A stretch of 57,671 nucleotides of DNA from the IMG/VR virus record IMGVR_UViG_3300047566_000271, positions 1 through 57,671 of that record; one strand, given 5' to 3'. The notes under the pieces were generated by a model that was given only the letters and a program-made list of their open reading frames with translations, searched no databases and was not told the DNA's origin. This DNA comes from a virus. The translations under genes were made by a program, and so were the position numbers. This document shows, in pieces, positions 1 through 6,854 of this stretch. Every line of letters begins with the position of its first letter. Position 1 is the stretch's first letter.

Positions 1-2
1 CG

Positions 3-122
3 AGCCAAGGCGGTAAGTGTTTGGATTGTCGCGCATGTTATGATAAAAATATCCCCGTCATCGGTTATGTGGCCCATGGTCGTAAGATGAACAAGATTAT
101 TCGAATTCGGACTGTTCAATGA
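3..122 (+). CDS. C-terminal end of a hypothetical protein (cut by window edge)
   Basis: An open frame enters from the left edge and stops at 120-122, giving 39 residues. It holds a Cys cluster (CLDCRACY) followed by a basic tail containing HGRKMNK. The CxxCxxC spacing suggests a small metal site, but the body of the protein is outside the window. Not recognised. Confidence 0.5.
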   Translation, partial: SQGGKCLDCRACYDKNIPVIGYVAHGRKMNKIIRIRTVQ

Positions 123-152
123 TCCGAAGGATCATGATCTGAAGGATCAATA

Positions 153-584
153 ATGAATACTAAACAAATCGAAGTGGCCCAAGCCGAAGGTTGTGTACTA
201 GATTGGCTGGTGGCCCGTTGTGAGGGTATACCAGAGAATCAATTATATGTGGATAAATGGAGCGGTTCCCTTTTTCGACTTAATCTGAATGAAGAGGGCG
301 AATTAGACGGCTCTTATACTACAGGACCTGACCTTCTATTCAGCCGGAAATGGGAAGCCGCCGGCCGAATCATCAATCGAATGCTGGCCAGTCCTGAATG
401 CCTTACAATAGAGCACACAAATCGATCCAACCCAAAGGAACGATATGTCGCATCCCTGAACAAACCTAATAGATTTAACTTTGGTCCTACCGTCCTCGTG
501 GCTGTAATGCGCTGCTATGTAGCCTCAAAGCTTGGCAGTATGACCGAAATACCAGAATGGATTGATAAAATACCGAATATTTAA
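153..584 (+). CDS. DUF2591-like phage protein
   Basis: 143 aa. The start (VAQAEGCVLDWLVARCEG) and the end (GPTVLVAVMRCYVASKLG) match the pattern I remember for DUF2591, a family of unknown function common in proteobacterial phages and prophages. The central part is shorter than usual. Purine-rich AAGGATC copies at 126-149 lie just upstream, the last serving as a ribosome site. Base composition here is richer in G+C than in the rest of the window, suggesting recent acquisition. Confidence 0.6.
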   Translation: MNTKQIEVAQAEGCVLDWLVARCEGIPENQLYVDKWSGSLFRLNLNEEGELDGSYTTGPDLLFSRKWEAAGRIINRMLASPECLTIEHTNRSNPKERYVASLNKPNRFNFGPTVLVAVMRCYVASKLGSMTEIPEWIDKIPNI

Positions 585-589
585 ATAAT

Positions 590-618
590 TTGACTAAATT
601 CCGATTATTCGATATAAT
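590..618 (+). promoter_or_regulatory. Sigma70-type promoter for the pentapeptide gene
   Basis: TTGACT at 590-595, a 17-bp spacer and TATAAT at 613-618. The block from here to the start codon is duplicated almost exactly at 978-1031. Confidence 0.75.
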
Positions 619-650
619 ACTTCCATACTGAATAAACAAAGGCGCCGGCG

Positions 651-971
651 ATGATTCAAATTAAATCCATCAACGATCAAGTCCTGTTTGAATCCAAAAC
701 AGCTAAAACGATCAAACAAGCCGTCGAGGAAGCTGTTTCCGAGAACGTAAATCTTTCCTACGCCAACCTGTTCAAAGCCAACCTGTCCGGAGCCAACCTG
801 TCCAACGCCAACCTGTCCAACGCCAACCTGTTCAAAGCCGACATGTCCGAAGCCTACCTGTTCAAAGCCGACCTGTCCGACGCCTACCTGACAGAAGCCG
901 ACCTGTACAAAGCCAACCTGACAGAAGCCGACCTGTACAAAGCCAACCTGTCCACAGCCTTGAAGCCTTAA
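651..971 (+). CDS. Pentapeptide-repeat protein
   Basis: 106 aa. The first 35 residues are a short N-terminal module (IQIKSINDQVLFESKTAKT). About 13 A(N/D)LXX repeats follow, predicted to form a right-handed quadrilateral beta-helix. Some family members mimic DNA and bind gyrase, but nothing here shows a target. The repeats are near-identical at DNA level (GCCAACCTGT units), so copy number could drift. It has its own promoter. Confidence 0.85.
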   Translation: MIQIKSINDQVLFESKTAKTIKQAVEEAVSENVNLSYANLFKANLSGANLSNANLSNANLFKADMSEAYLFKADLSDAYLTEADLYKANLTEADLYKANLSTALKP

Positions 972-977
972 TACAGC

Positions 978-1031
978 TTGACTGAATTCCTATTATTCGA
1001 TGTAATACTTCCATACTGATTAAACAAAGGC
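978..1031 (+). repeat. Second copy of the promoter-leader block, followed by a decayed gene start
   Basis: TTGACT (978-983), 17 bp, TGTAAT (1001-1006), then CTTCCATACTGATTAAACAA, matching 590-642 with a few changes. The next start codon (1040) is followed after one codon by TAG. This looks like a duplicated cassette that lost its coding part. Confidence 0.65.
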
Positions 1032-1142
1032 ATAACAAATGAATTAGATAATAATTTTTAGAATCCGTATAGTTCTTATTTTGGAAATTCAAAATAGGAA
1101 CCGGGTTGAGGGCTCCACGTGGGGCTAGTTTTGAGGAATATC

Positions 1143-1209
1143 GGTTTTTGGAAATTTTTCCGGCCAAAAAACTGGTATTTTGGTTTTTGGAAATTTTCCG
1201 GCCAAAAAA
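1143..1209. repeat. Tandem hairpin repeat
   Basis: Two near-identical copies, 1143-1171 and 1182-1209. Each can form TTTTTGG...CCAAAAA around a loop with CCGG. They sit 15-80 bp upstream of the promoter at 1225, so they may be a binding site, or a weak terminator for upstream transcripts. Confidence 0.5.
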
Positions 1210-1224
1210 TTGTATGGTTATTTC

Positions 1225-1253
1225 TTGACAAAATATGTTAATAATGTTAGAAT
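1225..1253 (+). promoter_or_regulatory. Sigma70-type promoter
   Basis: TTGACA (1225-1230), 17-bp spacer, TAGAAT (1248-1253). It precedes the gene run that starts at 1306. Confidence 0.75.
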
Positions 1254-1305
1254 TTATGTGTAGTAATTTTATTTGCCGCATGGCATGCTAAAAGGAGAAG
1301 TAAAA

Positions 1306-1563
1306 ATGAAAAAGCTAGTTGAAGAAGTTAGTGGTGAGGGTTTGGAGAAGTTGATGGGAGAGAGAGTTACATTGTTTTGTGCTAATTACATTTATACTGG
1401 CAAGTTGGTTGGTGTGAATGAGAGGTGTGTATTATTGAGTGATGCGGCTATTGTGTATGAGACTGGATCATTTGATAGTAAGGGATGGCAGGATGCACAG
1501 AAGTTGCCCAATGATTGGTATGTAAGTATTGGGGCGATTGAATCGTTTGGTATTTTGAAGTAA
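1306..1563 (+). CDS. Small beta-rich (Sm/SH3-barrel-like) protein
   Basis: 85 aa. Start chosen at ATG 1306 because AGGAGAAG lies 8-15 bp upstream; a longer in-frame start at 1273 lacks this. The sequence (GERVTLFCANYIYTGKLVGV, then CVLLSDAAIVYETG) alternates short strands as in Sm-like or SH3-barrel phage proteins. No catalytic motif is seen. Its stop overlaps the start of the next gene by one base (TAATG). Function unknown. Confidence 0.6.
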   Translation: MKKLVEEVSGEGLEKLMGERVTLFCANYIYTGKLVGVNERCVLLSDAAIVYETGSFDSKGWQDAQKLPNDWYVSIGAIESFGILK

Positions 1564-1790
1564 TGAAGCAATTAAAGAGAACAAGATTTTTGTCTTTGTC
1601 TTTGTCTAGGTCTTTGTCTGGGTCTTGGTCTGGGTCTAGGTCTTGGTCTAGGTCTTTGGCTAGGTCTTTGTCTAGGTCTTTGTCTAGGTCTTTGTCTAGG
1701 TCTGGGTCTTGGTCTAGGTCTGGGTCTGGGTCTAGGTATTGGTCTTGGTCTAGGTCTTGGTCTTGGTCTAGGTCTGGGTCTGGAAGGTGA
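1563..1790 (+). CDS. Ser-Arg/Ser-Gly repeat protein, copy 1
   Basis: 75 aa. The start MKQLKRTRF is followed by Ser at every second residue, alternating with Arg, Leu, Gly or Trp, and the end is GSGR. The DNA is a run of TCT-NGG or TCT-TTG codon pairs. The last codons and stop (GGAAGGTGA) also form a Shine-Dalgarno for the next start codon. Predicted disordered and basic; possible RNA or DNA binding by analogy with SR-rich peptides. No homologue recognised. Confidence 0.55.
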   Translation: MKQLKRTRFLSLSLSRSLSGSWSGSRSWSRSLARSLSRSLSRSLSRSGSWSRSGSGSRYWSWSRSWSWSRSGSGR

Positions 1791-1795
1791 TTAAG

Positions 1796-1975
1796 ATGAA
1801 GCAATTAAAGAGAACAAGATTTTTGTCTTGGTCTAGGTCTTTGTCTAGGTCTTGGTCTGGGTCTGGGTCTGGGTCTAGGTCTTGGTCTGGGTCTGGGTCT
1901 GGGTCTGGGTCTGGGTCTTGGTCTAGGTCTTGGTCTAGGTCTAGGTATTTGTCTAGGTCTTGGTCTGGAAGGTGA
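1796..1975 (+). CDS. Ser-Arg/Ser-Gly repeat protein, copy 2
   Basis: 59 aa from ATG 1796 (a GTG at 1787 is also in frame). It has the same N-terminus MKQLKRTRF and the same GR end as copy 1, but its own pattern of Arg/Gly/Trp/Leu between the serines. The first 24 bases and the last 20 are conserved between copies while the middle differs, as expected when short repeats slip and recombine. Confidence 0.5.
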   Translation: MKQLKRTRFLSWSRSLSRSWSGSGSGSRSWSGSGSGSGSGSWSRSWSRSRYLSRSWSGR

Positions 1976-1980
1976 TTAAG

Positions 1981-2052
1981 ATGAAGCAATTAAAGAGGAC
2001 AAGGTCTTTGTCTTGGACTGGGTCTAGGTCTGGGTCTAGGTCTGGAAGGTGA
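1981..2052 (+). CDS. Ser-Arg/Ser-Gly repeat protein, copy 3 (shortest)
   Basis: 23 aa. It starts MKQLKRTRS and ends RSGR with only six or seven repeat pairs. The same GGAAGGTGATTAAG junction follows and supplies the ribosome site for the exonuclease gene at 2058. It may be a collapsed copy kept for translational coupling. Confidence 0.45.
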   Translation: MKQLKRTRSLSWTGSRSGSRSGR

Positions 2053-2057
2053 TTAAG

Positions 2058-2636
2058 ATGTTTATTTTTGATATTGAGACATTAGGTACAAGATCGGATT
2101 CTGTAATATTATCATGGGCGTGTATATACTTTGAGAGTGGTAAGGTATATAATTATGCTGAGTTATATTCATCTGCTTTTTTTATAAAGTTGGATGTATT
2201 AGATCAGAGGAAGAGATTGAATAGGTATATTGATAGAGGAACGGTGGATTGGTGGGATAAGCAATGTGATTTGGTTAAGAGGAAGTCATTTATACCTCAG
2301 GATGGTGATATGAAGGTTGAGGATGCGTATTATAGGTTTAAGGAATGGGTGGAGGAGAGGAAGGAAGGTAATTATTATGTATGGGCTAGGGGTAATTTGG
2401 ATCAGATAGTATTTGATGATTTACAGAAGAGTATTGGTTTGGAGACTATATTTAATTACAATAGGTGGCGTGATGTAAGGACTGCGGTAGACTTGATGTA
2501 TAATCGTGCGGATGGGTATTGTGATATTGAAGGGTTTGATAGGTCGGTGGTATATAAACATGATCCGGTACATGATTGTGCATATGATGTAATGATGTTA
2601 CTTTATGGTAAGGAGGAGGTAGATGGATCCGATTGA
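2058..2636 (+). CDS. DnaQ/DexA-like 3'-5' exonuclease
   Basis: 192 aa from ATG 2058; the preceding AGGTGAT is a good Shine-Dalgarno. Exo I is DIET (FIFDIETLG) at residues 4-7, a middle acidic motif lies in ARGNLDQ, and a C-terminal HDCAYD gives the His-x4-Asp of DEDDh exonucleases. This fits the 3'-5' exonuclease fold and resembles T4 DexA. Likely role is nucleic-acid degradation or nucleotide scavenging. It is translationally coupled to the repeat micro-genes. Confidence 0.8.
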   Translation: MFIFDIETLGTRSDSVILSWACIYFESGKVYNYAELYSSAFFIKLDVLDQRKRLNRYIDRGTVDWWDKQCDLVKRKSFIPQDGDMKVEDAYYRFKEWVEERKEGNYYVWARGNLDQIVFDDLQKSIGLETIFNYNRWRDVRTAVDLMYNRADGYCDIEGFDRSVVYKHDPVHDCAYDVMMLLYGKEEVDGSD

Positions 2637-2856
2637 GAAGGCGATAGCGGAACAGCTATTGAGGATGCCGAAGGATAGGGTTATGGAGATTGCTTCGAGG
2701 GTGGATAGGGTTACTTTGGAGTTTTTCTGTAATGTATTGGAGAGGTATATTGCAGAGCATTATGGTATTGAGGATGGTTATAAGGAAGATATTACTGATT
2801 TAGGTGCGGCTAATGATTATTTGAAGAGATTTATGATTGGAAAGGGTAAAAAATGA
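2623..2856 (+). CDS. Hypothetical helical protein
   Basis: 77 aa, overlapping the exonuclease by 14 bp, with a strong AAGGAGGT ribosome site inside the exonuclease gene. It is mostly charged helix (PIEKAIAEQLLRMPKDRVM). No known domain recognised. The tight overlap suggests co-translation with the exonuclease. Confidence 0.6.
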   Translation: MDPIEKAIAEQLLRMPKDRVMEIASRVDRVTLEFFCNVLERYIAEHYGIEDGYKEDITDLGAANDYLKRFMIGKGKK

Positions 2857-2939
2857 GTGATAGTATGTCTGCTTATTATGATGATTTGGCGGATTGGCAA
2901 GGATTTAAGAGGAAGGTTTGTATTATATCAAAGTCTTAA
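2853..2939 (+). CDS. Hypothetical micro-protein
   Basis: 28 aa beginning MSDSMSAYYDDLADW. ATG 2853 overlaps the stop of the previous gene (ATGA). It is short, so supported only by coupling and phage-like spacing. Confidence 0.4.
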   Translation: MSDSMSAYYDDLADWQGFKRKVCIISKS

Positions 2940-2965
2940 GGAAAAATACGGCAAAGGAGTATAAG

Positions 2966-3178
2966 ATGACTACGAAATATACTGAAGTTGAAATAAATTT
3001 AGATTATTTTGAAGATGATGAATTGATTGAAGAACTTGAGGCGCGAGGTTATAAAGTAAGAGAATCTGCTAATGATATGGCTAATAAGTTATATGAGGCG
3101 TATGCATTAGGTAATAAGGAATTGGTTAATAGTCTTATTGAAAAATTTATTTACGAAGAGGTTGGTAGGATCGTGTAA
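2966..3178 (+). CDS. Hypothetical acidic protein
   Basis: 70 aa. ATG 2966 is chosen because AAAGGAG lies 7 bp upstream. The first half has VEINLDYFEDDELIEELEAR, a pattern often seen in short phage proteins that carry 'D-L-x-D-E-L' helices. The rest is helical. Not otherwise recognised. Confidence 0.6.
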   Translation: MTTKYTEVEINLDYFEDDELIEELEARGYKVRESANDMANKLYEAYALGNKELVNSLIEKFIYEEVGRIV

Positions 3179-3212
3179 TGATGTATAAGTAGTAAAAACA
3201 GGATCTTATAAT

Positions 3213-3374
3213 ATGAGTAATGATCAAATTTTACTAATACATGAGTATTTAACAAGGATAATGAGTCTGGATACGCATACATATCCAGAATTAAATGCTA
3301 TTATTCTTGGTCCATGTGCTGAACTTGCTAAAGAGGCACTGGAAAACTTATCTAATATAATCAACGACTTATAA
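3213..3374 (+). CDS. Hypothetical small protein
   Basis: 53 aa (MSNDQILLIHEYLTRIMSLD...), predicted helical. An AGGATC stretch upstream is a weak ribosome site. It ends at the edge of the operator-like repeats at 3374. Confidence 0.45.
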   Translation: MSNDQILLIHEYLTRIMSLDTHTYPELNAIILGPCAELAKEALENLSNIINDL

Positions 3375-3418
3375 TATCGAGGATGTCGATATCTGACACA
3401 TATCGAGGATGTCGATAT
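3374..3418. promoter_or_regulatory. Two tandem palindromic operator-like sites
   Basis: ATATCGA-ggatg-TCGATAT occurs twice exactly (3374-3392 and 3400-3418), 26 bp apart centre to centre, ending 12 bp before the -35 box of the next promoter. Perfect 7-bp arms on one face of the helix suggest a dimeric regulator binding cooperatively upstream of -35. Confidence 0.7.
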
Positions 3419-3430
3419 TTGGGATAATAC

Positions 3431-3459
3431 TTGACAAATGTCCTTTTTTATAGTATTAT
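3431..3459 (+). promoter_or_regulatory. Sigma70-type promoter
   Basis: TTGACA (3431-3436), 17-bp spacer, TATTAT (3454-3459), directly downstream of the twin palindromes. Confidence 0.7.
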
Positions 3460-3484
3460 AATGCTATAAATGAGAGAAAGAGAC

Positions 3485-3694
3485 ATGAGAGCTATTATTA
3501 TCAAGTGGGTTGCTGTTTTTATTTGTCTTGGAGGTGCGCTCGCTACTTCCTTTCGGGTATATCCGTTAAACATATATCTTTTAAATATTTCGGCGTTTCT
3601 TTTTCTCGTATGGTCGATAATGATACGGGAAAAAGCTATGATTACGGTAAATGCTGGGCTTTTGTTGTGTTATGTAATAGGACTTTTTGTATAA
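3485..3694 (+). CDS. Small two-helix membrane protein
   Basis: 69 aa from ATG 3485; an in-frame ATG at 3470 sits too close to the promoter. There are hydrophobic segments near residues 3-20 and a longer hydrophobic region from about 28 to the end, with RVY and REK loops. It probably sits in the inner membrane. Function unknown. Confidence 0.55.
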   Translation: MRAIIIKWVAVFICLGGALATSFRVYPLNIYLLNISAFLFLVWSIMIREKAMITVNAGLLLCYVIGLFV

Positions 3695-3706
3695 ATGAGG
3701 ACTATG

Positions 3707-3871
3707 ATGAGCGAAGAAAAGAAATTTTATGTAAATTACTATGATAAGGCTAATGAATGTGATGTAGTTGCGACGATTTATGCTGAAAATGCCATGGATG
3801 CATTGAATTTCTTTGAAATGGACTATTCGGGTTATGCATATGATATTATTTCTGTATCGGAAGCTTCATAA
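3707..3871 (+). CDS. Hypothetical protein
   Basis: 54 aa (MSEEKKFYVNYYDKANECDV...), alternating strands and a helix (AENAMDALNFF). GAGG lies upstream. The final TAA overlaps the next ATG by one base, so the pair is likely co-translated. Confidence 0.5.
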   Translation: MSEEKKFYVNYYDKANECDVVATIYAENAMDALNFFEMDYSGYAYDIISVSEAS

Positions 3872-4011
3872 TGTATAAAGAATACACAATAACTGTTGTT
3901 TTTATGGTAAATGGGAAGAAAATCGTATTCAGGAATATTCCATTTAATCAGGCTATGGAGATGATTAGGGGTAGGAGTGGGTATAAACTTATTTTTGGAT
4001 CTTACCAATAA
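3871..4011 (+). CDS. Hypothetical protein
   Basis: 46 aa, coupled by TAATG to the upstream gene. It starts with a beta hairpin-like VVFMVNGKKIVF and then a helix. Not recognised. Confidence 0.45.
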   Translation: MYKEYTITVVFMVNGKKIVFRNIPFNQAMEMIRGRSGYKLIFGSYQ

Positions 4012-4015
4012 CTAC

Positions 4016-4044
4016 TTGACAAGATTTTCATTGAATGGTATAAT
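4016..4044 (+). promoter_or_regulatory. Sigma70-type promoter for DNA ligase
   Basis: TTGACA (4016-4021), 17-bp spacer, TATAAT (4039-4044), 27 bp upstream of the ligase start. Confidence 0.8.
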
Positions 4045-4070
4045 GGTTGTGTAGAGAAAAAGAGTATAAA

Positions 4071-5357
4071 ATGGTATTTAAAATTATTCAAGAACTTACT
4101 GATAATTCATCTAGACTTGCTAAGGAGGACATTCTTAGGAAGAACATGAAAAATAAGGTACTTCAACGGGTATTTGATGCTGCATTGAATCCGATGAAGA
4201 ATTATTATATTCGAAAGATTCCTGATTATAGTGAATCTGAGCAGAAAGTTCATTTTGATTATATTTTTGATGTATTGGAAATGCTTTCTAATCGGGATGT
4301 AACTGGAAATGCTGCTATTGATCTGGTATCAAGAACATTAGGTCAATTACCTGAAGATGAAGCAAAGATTTTCGCAATGATTTTGAGTAAAGATTTGCGA
4401 TGTGGTGTATCTGGTAAGACTGTGAACAAGATTTGGAAGAATCTTATTCCTGAATATCCAGTAATGCTATGTGATCAGTATAGTGATAAATCAAACAAAT
4501 ACATTAAATTCCCAGCTATTGCTCAATTGAAGCTTGATGGAATGAGATTTAATGCTATTTGTAACAATAACAAGGTAGATTTTCGTACTAGGAATGGTAA
4601 AGAGATTGATCTCCTTGGATATCTTGAAAAAGAATTCATTAAACTAGCAGATGGAAAGAATGTTGTATTTGATGGCGAATTGATTTGTTGTGATGAAAAA
4701 GGTAAATTCCTTAATCGACAAACATCAAATGGTATTCTCTCTAAAACACTTAAGGGTACTATTACTACAAAAGAAGCAAGTACCGTAACCGCTACATTGT
4801 GGGACATTATTCCTATTCAAGACTTTAGGAATGGTAAGAGTAATGTTTCGTATAAGAAAAGATTTGATTATCTTCTTGAAAAGGTAATGGATAATAAGAA
4901 GATTCGATTGGTTGAGTATTACTCTATTAATAGTTTTGATGAAGCTAATGGATTATTTAATAGAATGCTTGAGCGTGGTGAAGAAGGATTGATTATCAAG
5001 AATCTGGAATCTCCATGGGAAAATAAAAGAGTCAAGCATCAAATCAAGATGAAGGGTGAATTGGAATGTGATTTAAGGATTGTTGGTTGGCAAGAAGGAA
5101 CTGGTAAGAATATCGGTAAACTTGGTGCATTGATCCTTGCTTCATCTGATAATGTTATTAATGTATCTGTTGGATCTGGATTTACTGATTGTGATAGAGA
5201 ATCTATTAAGGAAGATGTAATTGGTGGAATTTGTGCTATCAAGTATAATGCAAGAATCAAGGATGTAAAGACTGGTAATGAGAGTTTGTTTTTACCAATC
5301 TTTATTGAACTTCGTGCTGATAAGGATAAAGCTGATTCATCTAGTAATATAAAATGA
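4071..5357 (+). CDS. 30: ATP-dependent DNA ligase (T4 gp30-like)
   Basis: 428 aa. The adenylation motif KLDGMR carries the lysine that takes AMP. Further nucleotidyltransferase motifs follow in order: FDGELIC, EEGLIIKN and HQIKMKGELECDLRIVGW. An OB-fold C-terminus follows. It seals nicks in replicating phage DNA. ATG 4071 is preferred over TTG 4047, which lies at the promoter. Length is near that of T4 ligase (487 aa), somewhat shorter in the N-terminal domain. Confidence 0.92.
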   Translation: MVFKIIQELTDNSSRLAKEDILRKNMKNKVLQRVFDAALNPMKNYYIRKIPDYSESEQKVHFDYIFDVLEMLSNRDVTGNAAIDLVSRTLGQLPEDEAKIFAMILSKDLRCGVSGKTVNKIWKNLIPEYPVMLCDQYSDKSNKYIKFPAIAQLKLDGMRFNAICNNNKVDFRTRNGKEIDLLGYLEKEFIKLADGKNVVFDGELICCDEKGKFLNRQTSNGILSKTLKGTITTKEASTVTATLWDIIPIQDFRNGKSNVSYKKRFDYLLEKVMDNKKIRLVEYYSINSFDEANGLFNRMLERGEEGLIIKNLESPWENKRVKHQIKMKGELECDLRIVGWQEGTGKNIGKLGALILASSDNVINVSVGSGFTDCDRESIKEDVIGGICAIKYNARIKDVKTGNESLFLPIFIELRADKDKADSSSNIK

Positions 5358-5473
5358 AACTGACATTACACGAAAGACTCACTGGTTATAAATGGTATTA
5401 TTGGATTATATGTAGATTTACATTAGTTGAGTGGTTTGTTATTATTTTTATTGTTGAAGAGATTTTCAGATGA
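5354..5473 (+). CDS. Small membrane protein
   Basis: 39 aa. Start overlaps the ligase stop (ATGA). One hydrophobic segment (FTLVEWFVIIFIV) follows a Trp/Tyr-rich N-terminus. Its stop overlaps the start of the next gene, so three genes are chained by overlaps. Confidence 0.5.
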   Translation: MKLTLHERLTGYKWYYWIICRFTLVEWFVIIFIVEEIFR

Positions 5474-5634
5474 AATCAGGTATTGTTGAATGTATTGTAG
5501 GATTTGTTTTGATTATGTCAATTACTAGTTATTTTGAATCGCATACAGATAGTTCTTTGACATTTATAATGTTCTTTATTACGTTAGGGTTTATTTTCAT
5601 TCATATTGGATTAAGTGATCTTAAAAATGACTAA
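5470..5634 (+). CDS. Small two-helix membrane protein
   Basis: 54 aa, ATGA overlap with the gene before. There are hydrophobic stretches at residues 5-17 (IVECIVGFVLIM) and 31-47 (LTFIMFFITLGFIFIHI). Function unknown. Confidence 0.5.
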   Translation: MKSGIVECIVGFVLIMSITSYFESHTDSSLTFIMFFITLGFIFIHIGLSDLKND

Positions 5635-5815
5635 TATTATTTCTCAGTATCTTAATGATGATTCGACTAAGTATTCTGTTGTATTGATGAATGCGAAAGG
5701 AAGTACCTTTAAATATAAGACGGAATGTGTGGAAGAGGGTTATGTTGTAAAAATCGTTAATTTTCATACACTTAGCAATGCTGAGGATTTTGCTGAAGAT
5801 TTTATATTGGCTTGA
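5627..5815 (+). CDS. Hypothetical protein
   Basis: 62 aa from ATG 5627, overlapping the previous gene by 8 bp. The pattern SVVLMNAKGSTFKYKT then NFHTLSNAEDFAEDFI suggests a small alpha/beta fold. Not recognised. Its 3' end contains the -35 box of the next promoter. Confidence 0.5.
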   Translation: MTNIISQYLNDDSTKYSVVLMNAKGSTFKYKTECVEEGYVVKIVNFHTLSNAEDFAEDFILA

Positions 5816-5840
5816 CAAATATACGGAATAATAATATAAT
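5812..5840 (+). promoter_or_regulatory. Sigma70-type promoter
   Basis: TTGACA (5812-5817), 17-bp spacer, TATAAT (5835-5840). The next ATG (5844) falls almost at the expected transcription start. Confidence 0.8.
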
Positions 5841-5843
5841 TAT

Positions 5844-6008
5844 ATGGAAAATTATGCCTTACTAAACATATCATTTCAGAGTTTGAATATATTTTCATTC
5901 ATGCTTGGAATGTTTTTTGCTGCGATGATGTGGAGAGTTAGGGCAATGACATATGTGGCGATTTATTTTATTTGTCTGTCAGTTTATTATTCAATTGTGA
6001 GGTTATAG
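5844..6008 (+). CDS. Small membrane protein
   Basis: 54 aa. ATG 5844 lies only 3 bp after the -10 box, so this gene is either leaderless or starts at a later Met. There are two hydrophobic spans (about residues 12-30 and 35-52) with a short RVRA loop. No family recognised. Confidence 0.45.
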   Translation: MENYALLNISFQSLNIFSFMLGMFFAAMMWRVRAMTYVAIYFICLSVYYSIVRL

Positions 6009-6011
6009 AAA

Positions 6012-6137
6012 ATGCGTAATCAGTATGCTAAGGAAGTTCGTGAGCCCAAGTATCGGCAACGGGTTGTTCCTTTGAAGAAACTTTATAATCGAAAGAAGGA
6101 TAAAGACGCATTGCGTCGTGGTAAGTATTATGAGTGA
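6012..6137 (+). CDS. Very basic micro-protein
   Basis: 41 aa, more than a third Lys/Arg (VREPKYRQRVVPLKKLYNRK...). Such proteins in T4-like phages often bind nucleic acid, but no family is recognised. It overlaps the next gene by 8 bp. Confidence 0.45.
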   Translation: MRNQYAKEVREPKYRQRVVPLKKLYNRKKDKDALRRGKYYE

Positions 6138-6552
6138 TGTTACGTCACAGGAAGATTATGATGGATTTTATTTTGTTCCTTTTAGAGAAAAGGAAGAATC
6201 AGGATTTAATACATATTTCTTTAAGTATAATGATGATTCTGAGCGTGGAGAAAGGATTGATTCAGGATCTCCTTTAGGGGATATGTGGCATGTTGTTTTT
6301 CTAAAAGAGGATGAGAATGGTATTTTTGAGTTAGATGATAACTTTGAGGCTATTCTTTTAGAACCTCATGTGTATATTAGTCATGTAATGAGTTTAAGTA
6401 ATAGAACAGTATATGGTGGTTGTGTATTGAGGAAAACCGAAAAGTCCGATATTTGGATCAAAGATTACTTGACTAAAATCTTGGGGCGTAGTATGATTAA
6501 AAAATTAAAAGAATACGCTCAAACGATTGGAGAAAGTAATGGGAAAGTTTAA
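6130..6552 (+). CDS. Hypothetical protein
   Basis: 140 aa from ATG 6130. It starts acidic, has a beta-rich centre (GDMWHVVFLKEDENGIFEL) and ends in a Lys-rich helix. No domain recognised. It overlaps the next gene by 14 bp. Confidence 0.55.
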   Translation: MSDVTSQEDYDGFYFVPFREKEESGFNTYFFKYNDDSERGERIDSGSPLGDMWHVVFLKEDENGIFELDDNFEAILLEPHVYISHVMSLSNRTVYGGCVLRKTEKSDIWIKDYLTKILGRSMIKKLKEYAQTIGESNGKV

Positions 6553-6841
6553 TTTTCGGAATGATTATAAGAAAGAATGGTTTAAACAGTTACTTAGAAC
6601 AGAAGAAGTTGAAGTAACTTTTACTAAGAAAGATGGTACCGAAAGAGTAATGCGTTGTTCATTGAATGAGAATGATGTACCTTCATTTGATGCGACTAAG
6701 CCATCTAGCAGGCGTGTTTCTAAAGATGTTATTGCTGTTGTTGATCTAGATAAGAAAGAATGGCGGTCAATTAGGTGGGATTCCATGAAAATCATCAAAT
6801 TTTCTTTAGGAACAGCTACTTATGATGAAAATGTTGTATAA
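6539..6841 (+). CDS. SH3-barrel 'WYL-type' phage protein (DUF2693-like)
   Basis: 100 aa. ATG 6539 follows GGAGAAAG. The sequence EWFKQLL...VEVTFTKKDGTERVMRCS and the ending VVDLDKKEWRSIRWDSMKII match a small SH3-barrel protein conserved in many T4-like phages. The role is unknown, possibly regulatory or nucleic-acid binding. TATAAATAGA lies at its stop. Confidence 0.65.
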   Translation: MGKFNFRNDYKKEWFKQLLRTEEVEVTFTKKDGTERVMRCSLNENDVPSFDATKPSSRRVSKDVIAVVDLDKKEWRSIRWDSMKIIKFSLGTATYDENVV

Positions 6842-6844
6842 ATA
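6837..6844 (+). promoter_or_regulatory. Candidate T4-type late promoter
   Basis: TATAAATA (then GA), the T4 late consensus, just upstream of the tRNA-island promoter. It may give the island late expression as well. Confidence 0.45.
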
Positions 6845-6854
6845 GAAATAATGC

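Noticed and set aside
862-1281. 139-codon leftward frame across the pentapeptide repeats
   Set aside because: It is the antisense shadow of the repeat DNA (repeated GWLCTGRLL pattern) and runs through the promoter region.
1583-1787. CRISPR-like or diversity-generating repeat
   Set aside because: Hexamer repeats without spacers; no reverse transcriptase or template repeat in the window, and the variable bases are not adenine-specific.
1448-1989. Leftward Asp-Leu/Asp-Gln repeat frames
   Set aside because: Antisense of the TCT-NGG repeats; no ribosome site, while the rightward frames have conserved starts and Shine-Dalgarno junctions.
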